64,000 nucleotides of DNA, from contig CP001769.1 in NCBI GenBank assembly GCA_000024525.1, positions 868,001-932,000 of the forward strand, in the 5' to 3' direction. The stretch comes from Spirosoma linguale DSM 74 (GTDB taxonomy: Bacteria; Bacteroidota; Bacteroidia; Cytophagales; Spirosomataceae). Shown piece after piece: positions 27,601 to 34,722 of the stretch (position 1 is its first letter; every line of letters begins with the position of its first letter). Made by a program: the position numbers and the translations under genes. Under the pieces are notes generated by a model. That model searched no databases, was not told where the DNA came from, and saw nothing but the letters and a program-made list of their open reading frames with translations.

Positions 27601-28487
27601 CTGGTCATAATGCGAACCGACCCACCACCAAGTTGCTGTTGTACATTGTCCAGATACGACCGCATAACGGGTGTCAGGTAAGCATCGACCACGGCGGTTT
27701 GGGTTCTTGACACATACTGTGGGGTGGTCGAAACGCTGGTCGAAAGCGTTATATAAGGGTAACCGGCACGTTGAAGCGCGTTCAGTATTTGTTGTTCATG
27801 AATCGGGTTTTTGTAGGCGTTAAGGAGAGATACTGCTATGGCATCGGGTTTGACTTGGTTGAGGTTGTCCAGTAACTGGGCGATGGTTAGTTCTGATAAA
27901 GGACTTAAAATCTGACCGTCGGCCGTGATGCGTTCTTCCAGTTCAAATACGGAATCATACAGAACGTCGGCGGGTGGAATAGCCAGTTGGAAAAGGTGAG
28001 GCCGTTGCTGGGTGCCAATTTTCAACAGGTCTTTGAAGCCTTTTGTGACGAGCAGGGCCACGCGGCCACCTTTCCGTTCGAGCAGGGCGTTGGTGCCTTT
28101 TGTAGTTCCCAACCGCATCTCCAGCGAGGGAAATGGTTTATTAATAGGCGTTCGGGTTAGCAGACGTGCGGCTAGAACGGGTGCTTCTTCACCCGTAAAT
28201 AACTCAACGGTCAGCGGCTGGTCACCATTCTTGAATGGGCGGTCGAGGGTTAAGGCTCCATCGGTCTTTAAAGATGTGACCGTATATATTTCGCCTGTTT
28301 CGCTGATATGGAGCTGGTAGCCATCAAAAATGGAAGCGGTTAGCCAGGGGGCCACCACGTTGCCGTTTATAAGTTGACCCCGGAGCCGACTGCTGCTTAG
28401 CACTTTGGCGCGGTGGAGGGTTCCGTTATTATCCAGGGCGAGGCCATCCGTAAAGGTGCCTCCGGTATCAATCCAGATTTGGTACAT
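24648..28487 (-). CDS. ATP-dependent 5-oxoprolinase / hydantoinase A-B fusion
   Basis: A 1279-residue cytoplasmic enzyme in which HyuA and HyuB are fused. The A half (about 1-700) begins YQIWIDTGGTFTDGLAL and has SGPAGGVIGA, LDMGGTSTDVARI and GGGSICWFDG, the ATP-binding actin-like motifs. The B half (about 755-1279) has SVNVKERLDFSCALLN, HLGSLGVCARLVL and GSGGNGQWRGGDG near the end. The size suits OplAH, which opens 5-oxoproline to glutamate with ATP; related hydantoinases are an alternative. Oddly, residues about 326-346 are encoded by a perfect nested palindrome (27451-27512), an in-frame insertion of about 14-20 residues relative to the usual spacing. A DeoR-type regulator lies 2 bp upstream. 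Confidence 0.88.
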   Translation of the reverse strand: MYQIWIDTGGTFTDGLALDNNGTLHRAKVLSSSRLRGQLINGNVVAPWLTASIFDGYQLHISETGEIYTVTSLKTDGALTLDRPFKNGDQPLTVELFTGEEAPVLAARLLTRTPINKPFPSLEMRLGTTKGTNALLERKGGRVALLVTKGFKDLLKIGTQQRPHLFQLAIPPADVLYDSVFELEERITADGQILSPLSELTIAQLLDNLNQVKPDAIAVSLLNAYKNPIHEQQILNALQRAGYPYITLSTSVSTTPQYVSRTQTAVVDAYLTPVMRSYLDNVQQQLGGGSVRIMTSAGGLVRADLFQPKDSLLSGPAGGVIGASKVSDSILLSVASPRDSKMLSDTKGALTLDMGGTSTDVARIQGGLDYRYSTKIGPFDLQLPSLAIETVAAGGGSICWFDGTQLRVGPQSAGANPGPACYGVKNPSGDAPLLTITDVNLLLGKLHPKQFGIPVFPDNAQVALDAIIRQIDAAGSAMSPISVLRGFERIANETMAGAIRKISVARGFDPKDYSLLVFGGAGGLHGCAIARLLGMEQLILPFDGGLLSAYGIGQAKIERMAAQSVLNPLTTIEPDLDELRRNLIVTATDLLRQDVGPDTAVETKSVSVFLRLVGQEATVEIPFSNQLAADFEQKYQHLYGHFPTDATGKARPIEVESLRVLVSTVRDELPINGSPAMHRHAVPTFDTDTYPAYDWTQLQEGDTFRGPALLLNTTSSAFIEPGWRLVVQADKNALVDYIADIEEPGESEANEVIQLELFTQRFRAIAEEMGAQLQRTAFSVNVKERLDFSCALLNANAELVANAPHIPVHLGSLGVCARLVLAKLSLEPGDVAITNHPKYGGSHLPDVTLISGVFTDEQSGTHPQLIGYVINRAHHAEIGGKVPGSMPPDATSLIEEGVVLEPMYVVKAGDFLWQGHNGATGLSAHFTDAPYPTRALAENQADIEAALASLKAGETALQTLVRHYGFATVQHYMNRLQQSATDAILNVLQPLDGQTFTAKESLDDGHTICVQISIASGRITFDFSGTSGVHPNNLNANISILYSAVLYVLRLWCDKDIPLNEGLMAPVDLILPDSSFLNPIFPDTPADCPAVVGGNTEVSQRLVDTLLKALGLAACSQGTMNNFLFGKSAEAPNPFGYYETIGGGAGATVGADGRSGVHQHMTNTKLTDPEELERRYPVRLHTFSIRTGSGGNGQWRGGDGIIREIEFLEPVQATLLSQHRVAKPYGLDGGDAGATGQQTLIHVDGRAERLPGIFTRAMQAGERIRIETPGGGGAGEVTE
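27451..27512. repeat. Nested palindromic element inserted in the 5-oxoprolinase gene
   Basis: Arms 27451-27474 and 27489-27512 are perfectly complementary over 24 bp around a 14-nt loop. Each arm is also its own hairpin: GACAGCA-TCT-TGCTGTC. The element is in frame and encodes SDSILLS-VASPR-DSKMLSD, between the GPAGGVIGA and LDMGGTSTD motifs. Rickettsia palindromic elements are a known precedent for such in-frame insertions. Confidence 0.85.
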
Positions 28488-28489
28488 GG

Positions 28490-29242
28490 TTAATGAATCA
28501 GCGTAACACCCGCTTTTTGGTAAGCCGATACAACATCCGGCTTTGCTTCGGCATCGGTAATCAATACGTCGAACAGGCTTAGGGGCGCAAAATAGAGGTA
28601 TTTGTTGGTTTCTAATTTCGACGAGTCGCAGAGGAGATAAACTTTATCCGTTTGCCGGGCAATGGCCATCGCAATGCTGGCTTCTTTCTCGCTATTCGCA
28701 CTCAGACCGTGTTCGAGCGAAATGCCATCAACGCCCATAAACGCCCGATTCGCCCGGTAGCGGGCAATGTGTTCTTCGGCCATCAGGCCATGAACAGCCT
28801 GCCGCTCCTTGTCTACTTCGCCCCCCACCAGATTGACCGTCACTTCCGACGACATCAACTCCGCTACAACAGGCAGGGAGTTTGTAACGACCGTAATCCG
28901 TTTATTGCGGATAAACTGGCACAGCCGGAATACCGTACTGCCGCAGTCCATGAAGATCACATCGCCCTCCCGGATTTCCTGCGCGGCCAATTGGCAGATA
29001 TAATCCTTCCGTTCGGCGTTGACGGCGGCTTTATGCTCAAAGCGGAACGAGTCGGTGGCCATGCTGACTTTCATAGCACCACCCCGCGTGCGATACAGCA
29101 GACCGGAAGCCGCCAGTTGAACCAAATCGCGCCGAACGGTCATCTCGGATGTTTGTAGTAAATCGGCCAGTTCTCGGACATCGACGGAGCCCCGCTCATC
29201 GACCGTTTGTAAAATAAGCTGCTTCCGGTGTTGGAAATTCAT
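28490..29242 (-). CDS. DeoR/GlpR-family transcriptional regulator
   Basis: A 250-residue regulator. The N-terminal winged helix-turn-helix reads VDVRELADLLQTSEMTVRRDL (HTH about 18-40) with RTRGGAM after it. The C-terminal ISOCOT sensor domain has FMDCGSTVFRLCQFI, TNSLPVVAELM and LVGGEVDKE, which in the family bind phosphorylated sugars. It is 2 bp before the 5-oxoprolinase gene and divergent from the Nudix gene. Direct repeats at 29268-29298 in the shared intergenic region are candidate operator sites. The effector is unknown. Confidence 0.92.
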   Translation of the reverse strand: MNFQHRKQLILQTVDERGSVDVRELADLLQTSEMTVRRDLVQLAASGLLYRTRGGAMKVSMATDSFRFEHKAAVNAERKDYICQLAAQEIREGDVIFMDCGSTVFRLCQFIRNKRITVVTNSLPVVAELMSSEVTVNLVGGEVDKERQAVHGLMAEEHIARYRANRAFMGVDGISLEHGLSANSEKEASIAMAIARQTDKVYLLCDSSKLETNKYLYFAPLSLFDVLITDAEAKPDVVSAYQKAGVTLIH

Positions 29243-29267
29243 GGGTAATTACGTTGATTTGTTCAGC

Positions 29268-29298
29268 AATAAACAAATTTTAACAAAAATAAACAAAT
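29268..29298. promoter_or_regulatory. Two 11-bp direct repeats in the deoR-nudK divergent region
   Basis: The bases AATAAACAAAT occur at 29268-29278 and 29288-29298, exactly 20 bp apart (about two helical turns). The second copy covers the ATG of the Nudix gene, and CAAAAATA at 29284-29291 is a possible minus-strand -7 element (TATTTTTG). They suit binding of the DeoR-type regulator, but low sequence complexity makes chance possible. Confidence 0.35.
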
Positions 29299-29887
29299 GC
29301 TGACTGAAAATACAGAACGGGTCGAAATTACGGAGGAGAAAGTGCTGTCGGATAACTGGTACACATTAAGACGGTTTACCTTTAATTACCTGGGTAAGAA
29401 CGGAGAGTGGACCACGCAGCAGCGGGAGGCTTACGACCGCGGAAACGGCGCAACGATTCTATTGCATAACCCGAAAACGGATACGGTAATCCTGACCCGG
29501 CAGTTCCGCTTACCAACCTTCGTGAATGGCAACCCAACTGGCTTGTTGATTGAAGCCTGTGCGGGACTGCTGGATGATGAGGACCCGGAAGATGCTATTC
29601 GGCGGGAAACCGAAGAGGAAACGGGTTACCGGATTCAATCGGTAGAGAAGGTAATGGAAGCTTACATGAGTCCGGGATCGGTAACCGAAAAGTTGTTTTT
29701 CTACCTTGCCGAATACACCGCCGATACCGAGCGGACGGATGGCGGTGGCATCGACGAGGAAGAAATTGACATTCTGGAGTTGTCGGTTCGTCAGGCGATG
29801 GCCATGATGGAACGGGGCGAAATCATGGATGGCAAAACGATTATGCTGTTGCAGTATTTAAGACTGAAGCAATTGAGCCAGAGTTAA
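29297..29887 (+). CDS. nudK: Nudix hydrolase, GDP-mannose pyrophosphatase (NudK) type
   Basis: A 196-residue cytoplasmic enzyme. The Nudix box core is AIRRETEEETGY (near residues 113-124), which binds Mg2+. Before it lies IEACAGLLDDEDPED and after it AYMSPGSVTEKLFFYLAEY, both close to the NudK pattern. NudK hydrolyses GDP-mannose and similar nucleotide sugars. It is divergent from the DeoR-type regulator. A possible link to the exopolysaccharide locus through nucleotide-sugar pools is only inference. Confidence 0.85.
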   Translation: MLTENTERVEITEEKVLSDNWYTLRRFTFNYLGKNGEWTTQQREAYDRGNGATILLHNPKTDTVILTRQFRLPTFVNGNPTGLLIEACAGLLDDEDPEDAIRRETEEETGYRIQSVEKVMEAYMSPGSVTEKLFFYLAEYTADTERTDGGGIDEEEIDILELSVRQAMAMMERGEIMDGKTIMLLQYLRLKQLSQS

Positions 29888-29938
29888 TAAGTTTCCTGCT
29901 GTGTAGACAGTTCTTAAAACTACCGCACAGCAGGAGAT

Positions 29939-30520
29939 TCAGGGCTTTTTAAAACTTACATATTCGTACACTTCAGCAAGCGATAGTGATACACCTAGCG
30001 AACGCAGCTCGATAAATCCATTTGGTTCGATCTGAACGGTCTTATCCCAGCTATGCTCCGTCAAGCGATACCAGGACTCGACTTTTGGATAGTTTTGCTC
30101 AACCAGTACGTACTCCTGAAAGGAAGGTAATTGTTCGTATAACAAAAACTTGCCGGATTTATCAAAAGGAGCTGTGCTCCGGGATAATACTTCCACAATG
30201 AGTAGCGGATTGACTATTAAATCCTCACGACCTCGCCAAAATTGGGGTTCTTCACAGACGACTAAAGCATCCGGGTAAACCCCGACATTTTCAGATTCTA
30301 TATATACTTTCTGATCGCTGTTATAAACGATGAATTTACGCGGTAAGGGGCGAAGCGTATATTTTAACGCACCTGTTAGGTTTGCTGCAATCTGATTATG
30401 GGTTGCTTTTGCGCCAGCCATGCGAACGATCTTGCCGTTATAAAATTCATGTTTATAGAGCGACCGAGCTTCGCGCGTCAGATATTCATCAAGTGAGTAT
30501 TTCTTTTCGGCTGCTACCAT
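29939..30520 (-). CDS. Uma2-family putative endonuclease
   Basis: A 193-residue protein of the Uma2/DUF820 family, which has a PD-(D/E)XK nuclease-like fold. Visible elements: YLTREARSLYKHEFYNGKIVRMAGAK (split around the EFYNG core), GVYPDALVVCEE (metal-binding Asp), LLIVEVLSRSTAPFDKSGK and QLPSFQEYVLVEQ. Homologues are very abundant in cyanobacteria and Cytophagales and mostly uncharacterised; some are linked to mobile DNA. No partner gene is evident. A 9-bp stem (29896-29904 with 29927-29935) lies between it and nudK. Confidence 0.85.
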   Translation of the reverse strand: MVAAEKKYSLDEYLTREARSLYKHEFYNGKIVRMAGAKATHNQIAANLTGALKYTLRPLPRKFIVYNSDQKVYIESENVGVYPDALVVCEEPQFWRGREDLIVNPLLIVEVLSRSTAPFDKSGKFLLYEQLPSFQEYVLVEQNYPKVESWYRLTEHSWDKTVQIEPNGFIELRSLGVSLSLAEVYEYVSFKKP

Positions 30521-30587
30521 TGTCAGGATGCTTTATCAAATATAACCAAAATAAGCACTAGGCAGTTACTGCCCAGTGCTTATTGCC

Positions 30588-33146
30588 CTATCGTTTCGGT
30601 TGAGAACCCGAGACAGAAGCTGCTGTATTACTGCCCGCCGAAATCATGTTGGCGAACAGCCGGTAAGCACCCGGAACACCGGCGGGAAGCTCACGGAAGA
30701 ATACCAGACCCGTGTACATGAAATGCCCTTTGCCGTACTTTGCAAAAATCAGGCTGCCTTCTTTAGGGGCTTCGTTCTGGTCGTGGGAGGAGAAAATAGG
30801 CTCGTACGCCTTGTCCCAATCTCGCGCAAAGTAGATACCCCGCTCCTGAATCCAGCCCGAAAAATCGGCATCGGTGATTTTATTTGGGTAGTTGAGTAGC
30901 TGGTGCTTCGGGTTGATGAACGTCATGGGCGCATCCTCTTCCGTTACGCGCTCGTTGACAACCGCGAAGGGGTAGGGGCCTAACTGGGGCAACGGCGCTT
31001 CATTCCGGAAAAACGAATTGACCGGCGTTACATACTGAACAATCATCGTTCCGCCATTTTTTACATAGTCCATCAGTTTCGGCTGGTAACGGGTCATGGC
31101 CGGGCCGTTGGTGTTATACGCCCGAACACCCACCACAATGGCGTCGTAACCAGACAGATTACCTGTCAAGTCGGCGGGGCCGAGAATTGTGACCCGGCAT
31201 CCCATTTGCTGGAGTGCCGCCGGAACTTCATCGCCCGCGCCAACAATGTAGCCGATGTTTTTGGCCGTTACCTTCACATCCAGCTTAACCAGTTTGGCCT
31301 CTGCCGGTGGAAACAGCGTTTGGGTAGGAATATGCTTGTACGCGACATAGCGAAGTCCCGTGGTGAACGTCCCCGTGCCAGTTGTCATCACCGCCTGAAG
31401 CTTGCCATTCTGTGCTTTATCGGAGGGGGTCAGCGTGAACGAAATTCGCTGTTCGTCGCCTTTGTTTTTCAACTCGAAGGGTTGAGTAGCAGGTTCGATT
31501 CGCCAGCCTGCCGGTACATTCATACTAAGCGTACCCGATACATTGTTCCGACCCGCCCGAAGTACAATCTCTGCTGTTTTGGGCGTATTATCACTGAACG
31601 TAAATACGCGCTCGGTCAGGTTAGCGGTAACGTCGGGCTGAATGATGAAGGGACGGTAAATTTCACCATCGACGGGGTCCGTTGATTTATAAACAACCGG
31701 TCGGGTAAACGTAAACCGCTGCCCGCTAATCTCGAACGTATAATTGGCCGACATTGCCGCCGGGTTTTCGGGCAGGCCAATAAGCTGCTGATTATCTACC
31801 TGGAATAAGCCCTTGTCAATGGGCTTTTCGAGCCAGTAGGGTTGTGAAATCTTCGCCGTTTTTGGGACAACGACCGAAGTCGGGAACAGGATGACGTCGT
31901 TTGGTTTCAGTGTCAGATTAAGCGTTGTGTCTTTGCCGGTCGAGTACTGAACCCGTACCAGCGTAACGGGCGAGTCAGCCCGGTTGACAATGTTGGTTGT
32001 CAGCTTAATGGTCTCGCCGGGCGTAGCGGCATAATCGGCGGGGTTGGTTTCAAACCATAGGCCAAGGCATTGCCGAATCAGTGTTTCGACTTCTTCCCGC
32101 TTTGCTTTTACGTAAATATTGGTTGTGTCCAGTTTGTTGATAGCGCCGTACAACTGAACGAGTGCCGGTATCGAAGCGGCCGGTTGATCGGGTTTGAAAC
32201 CGGCAATGACCTGGTTCACCTGCGATTGAACAGCGGCACTGTTAGGAACGCGTTTCCAGGTCATATCGATGCCTTCGAGCGGGTCTTTCTGAACAGGTTC
32301 ACCGCCTTTCAGCAGCAGGTAGTCAATTTTAGCACCTCGGTTGGCAGCCACGCCAAACCCCTGGCTCTTATGCTGACTGCGGCTTTCCGACGCAATTTCG
32401 CCATACGATTTGCCAAGCAAGGGGTTATATAGTCCAGTTTCGATACCAATCAGGTTTCCGGCTTCTTCCGGCTTCTTGTTGCTCATAAAGGCACCGGGAA
32501 TAAAAACATTCCACATGATGCGCTTAGCCTGCCAGGGTTTTACGAAAGCCAGCTGCTCGGGGAACTTCGTTGGATCGTTCGAAATTTTGAAGGCTTCTTC
32601 GGCCAGAAAACCCGATGCGCTGTGGTGCCCGTGACCCGCGCGGGCATCGGGTGGGAAGCGAGTCATGATCACGTCGGGCTGGTATTTACGAATCATCCAG
32701 ACAACGTCGGCCAGTACTTTGTCCTGTCCCCAGGTACGGACGGCTTCGGAGGTTTGCTTGGAAAACCCAAAGTCATACGCCCGGCTGAAGAACTGGTCGG
32801 GGCCATCTACGCGTCGGGCAGCGAGTAATTCCTGGGTTCGGATAACGCCGATATTTTCACCCTGCTCGGGGCCAATCAGGTTTTGTCCGCCATCGCCCCG
32901 TGTGAGCGAAAGATAGCCAGTCCGAACGAGCCGGTCTTTGGCCAGATATGCCAGCAATAGGGTATTTTCATCGTCGGGGTGAGCGGCTACATAAAGGACC
33001 GACCCGAGGACATTCAGTTTTTTTAGATTCGATAAAATTTCTCCCGGTGGCGCTGGCTTGATGGGGCCATAAGGAACCTGAGCGGAAGAGAGAGAGGCAA
33101 TGAAACCGCTAATAAGCAGTGTATAGAGTATTTTTTTTAGTAACAC
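30588..33146 (-). CDS. Secreted PIG-L (LmbE) family deacetylase with C-terminal amidotransferase-like domain
   Basis: About 852 residues. A signal peptide (LLKKILYTLLISGFIASLSSA) is followed by the PIG-L zinc domain with AAHPDDE near residue 57, TRGDGGQN, and HGHHSASG supplying the further His. The middle has Ig-like/NEW3-type beta domains and the last 200 residues look like a class-I glutamine amidotransferase fold (YDAIVVGVRAYN). PIG-L enzymes remove N-acetyl groups from amino sugars. The frame is open to an ATG-like start at 33236, but those 30 codons cover a terminator stem; the GTG at 33144-33146 is preferred. It lies downstream of susD, so it may process the glycan taken up there. Confidence 0.85.
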   Translation of the reverse strand: MLLKKILYTLLISGFIASLSSAQVPYGPIKPAPPGEILSNLKKLNVLGSVLYVAAHPDDENTLLLAYLAKDRLVRTGYLSLTRGDGGQNLIGPEQGENIGVIRTQELLAARRVDGPDQFFSRAYDFGFSKQTSEAVRTWGQDKVLADVVWMIRKYQPDVIMTRFPPDARAGHGHHSASGFLAEEAFKISNDPTKFPEQLAFVKPWQAKRIMWNVFIPGAFMSNKKPEEAGNLIGIETGLYNPLLGKSYGEIASESRSQHKSQGFGVAANRGAKIDYLLLKGGEPVQKDPLEGIDMTWKRVPNSAAVQSQVNQVIAGFKPDQPAASIPALVQLYGAINKLDTTNIYVKAKREEVETLIRQCLGLWFETNPADYAATPGETIKLTTNIVNRADSPVTLVRVQYSTGKDTTLNLTLKPNDVILFPTSVVVPKTAKISQPYWLEKPIDKGLFQVDNQQLIGLPENPAAMSANYTFEISGQRFTFTRPVVYKSTDPVDGEIYRPFIIQPDVTANLTERVFTFSDNTPKTAEIVLRAGRNNVSGTLSMNVPAGWRIEPATQPFELKNKGDEQRISFTLTPSDKAQNGKLQAVMTTGTGTFTTGLRYVAYKHIPTQTLFPPAEAKLVKLDVKVTAKNIGYIVGAGDEVPAALQQMGCRVTILGPADLTGNLSGYDAIVVGVRAYNTNGPAMTRYQPKLMDYVKNGGTMIVQYVTPVNSFFRNEAPLPQLGPYPFAVVNERVTEEDAPMTFINPKHQLLNYPNKITDADFSGWIQERGIYFARDWDKAYEPIFSSHDQNEAPKEGSLIFAKYGKGHFMYTGLVFFRELPAGVPGAYRLFANMISAGSNTAASVSGSQPKR

Positions 33147-33186
33147 AGGCAGGGAGCGAGTTTGGGCGATTAAACCCAAAGATAAG

Positions 33187-33217
33187 AAAAGGCTACCTAA
33201 AACAGAGGTAGCCTTTT
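33187..33217 (-). terminator. Intrinsic terminator of the susCD unit
   Basis: Arms AAAAGGCTACCT (33187-33198) and AGGTAGCCTTTT (33206-33217) with a 7-nt loop. On the minus strand the stem ends in TTTTCTTAT. It lies 28 bp after the susD stop and before the PIG-L signal peptide. Confidence 0.75.
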
Positions 33218-33244
33218 GACTCACTTGACCTAACATTGAATTAA

Positions 33245-34675
33245 TTACTGGTAAATCTGAACCTTCTGGAACTGGTCAGGTAAAGGATTGGGAACATTGG
33301 GGTTCGTATTTATCTCATTCTGTGGATAAATAAACCGCTGTGGTTTTTTTGTTCCGGCATAAAGAGGAATGGGCAACTGGACAATTGGTGCTGCTTTTTC
33401 CAATCGCCGTACGTCGTTGAACGCTTCGTACTGCATCAGGAAAAAGATGTAGCGCTGGGCCACAATCTCATACAGCAAAGCCGTTTGTACCGTAGCCAGC
33501 TTGGCTGGATTAGCCAGACCGGCAGGACCAAAATCGCTCAGGGTATAGGCATCGTATTTCCGACCCGTCGCCGAAATGGTTTTACCATGAAGATACCCCG
33601 TTGCCAGGCCTGCGCGAACCAAATTAAGGGCTTCCAGGGCTTTATCGTTTACGCCCAGCCGGGCCTGTGCTTCTGCTATTATAAGCTGGTTTTCATAGTA
33701 GGTAAGAATAGGATGGGAGGCATCTTCGGTGAACATGCCATCGGCCGTATTCGGGTCCAGGGCGCCGGTGGTAGAGATACCGACCTTGAAATAATGGTTG
33801 TACAGGGCGGTTTCATCTGTTTTGGTATTCGCCGAGCCGATGCGCGATTGCATCAGCGCGGGCAGATAAGCACCGTCGAAACCCGTATCGCCAGCCCGGT
33901 TAATCCGGAAGAAGTCATAGTTCTGGTTGTCATCGACGCCCTGGCTGGTTCCGTGCGGGGTCAAGGCATCACCGGCGGTGCTGCTTATGCCCAGACCGGC
34001 ACTGGTAACGGCTTTGGCGTACTCTCCCGTGTGCAAATACAGCCGGGCTTTCAGCGTGTAAGCCGCAGCTTTCCATTTCTTAACATCCCCTTTATAGATG
34101 AAGTCCTGACCGGAAAAAGACAGGCCCGCCGATGCGGAGAGATTCTGAATGGCATTATCCAGCACCGTTTGAAGGGCAGCATATACACTAGCCTGTTTAT
34201 CGAACACGGGGGTAGGGTATTTTACGTCATCGAACGCCTGGCTGTAGGGAACATCACCGTACAGGTCGGTTGCTTTGGCAATCACCAGCGCTTCCAAGAT
34301 TTGTCCTACGCCCTTGGTCCATTTGTCGCCCACCAGATCAGCTTTTGTCTGGATCAGCCGGGCCTGGCTTGCTACCGGGTAAAGGGGGCTCCAGCTAAAC
34401 GTACCGGCCGAAACGATGTAACTCGCAAAGGTCTGGTGCTGCCGTGACAAGCCATTTAGCTGACCCGTCCAGATAGCCGAGATACGAACGTCGGTATCTT
34501 CGTGTAGCATGGCCGTTCCCAGGAGGGTTCCCGACAGCAGGGTGGCTACATCGACGTCTGTTACGGCATTGGGGTTACTTTTAATATTGGATTCATTAAA
34601 TAAATCCTGGCAACTGCTGAGCAGCGTTAAGCTCAACAGCGCAATGGCGATTTTATGAGAAAATATGAATTTCAT
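33245..34675 (-). CDS. SusD/RagB-family glycan-binding lipoprotein
   Basis: A 476-residue lipoprotein; signal MKFIFSHKIAIALLSLTLLSSC places the lipid-anchored Cys at 22. It contains the SusD_2-type helical core with TPR-like pairs (AAYTLKARLYLHTGEYAKAV, LIIAEAQARLGVNDKALEALNLVRAGL) and the late YEIVAQRYIFFLMQYEAFNDVRRL. SusD proteins cap the SusC transporter and bind the oligomeric substrate at the surface. It is 47 bp after susC in one operon. Whether the substrate is a carbohydrate or peptide cannot be read. Confidence 0.92.
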   Translation of the reverse strand: MKFIFSHKIAIALLSLTLLSSCQDLFNESNIKSNPNAVTDVDVATLLSGTLLGTAMLHEDTDVRISAIWTGQLNGLSRQHQTFASYIVSAGTFSWSPLYPVASQARLIQTKADLVGDKWTKGVGQILEALVIAKATDLYGDVPYSQAFDDVKYPTPVFDKQASVYAALQTVLDNAIQNLSASAGLSFSGQDFIYKGDVKKWKAAAYTLKARLYLHTGEYAKAVTSAGLGISSTAGDALTPHGTSQGVDDNQNYDFFRINRAGDTGFDGAYLPALMQSRIGSANTKTDETALYNHYFKVGISTTGALDPNTADGMFTEDASHPILTYYENQLIIAEAQARLGVNDKALEALNLVRAGLATGYLHGKTISATGRKYDAYTLSDFGPAGLANPAKLATVQTALLYEIVAQRYIFFLMQYEAFNDVRRLEKAAPIVQLPIPLYAGTKKPQRFIYPQNEINTNPNVPNPLPDQFQKVQIYQ

Positions 34676-34722
34676 AGAAATATCGGTTTAATGGCTCTGA
34701 CTGACTTCGTTTTCGCAACCGC

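Noticed and set aside
33147..33236. N-terminal extension of the PIG-L gene
   Set aside because: The 30 codons run through the intrinsic terminator of susCD; the signal peptide begins at the GTG at 33144-33146.
33485..34447. 320-codon frame on + opposite susD
   Set aside because: It is a long antisense shadow of the SusD-type gene; the opposite strand has clear family motifs and a lipoprotein signal.
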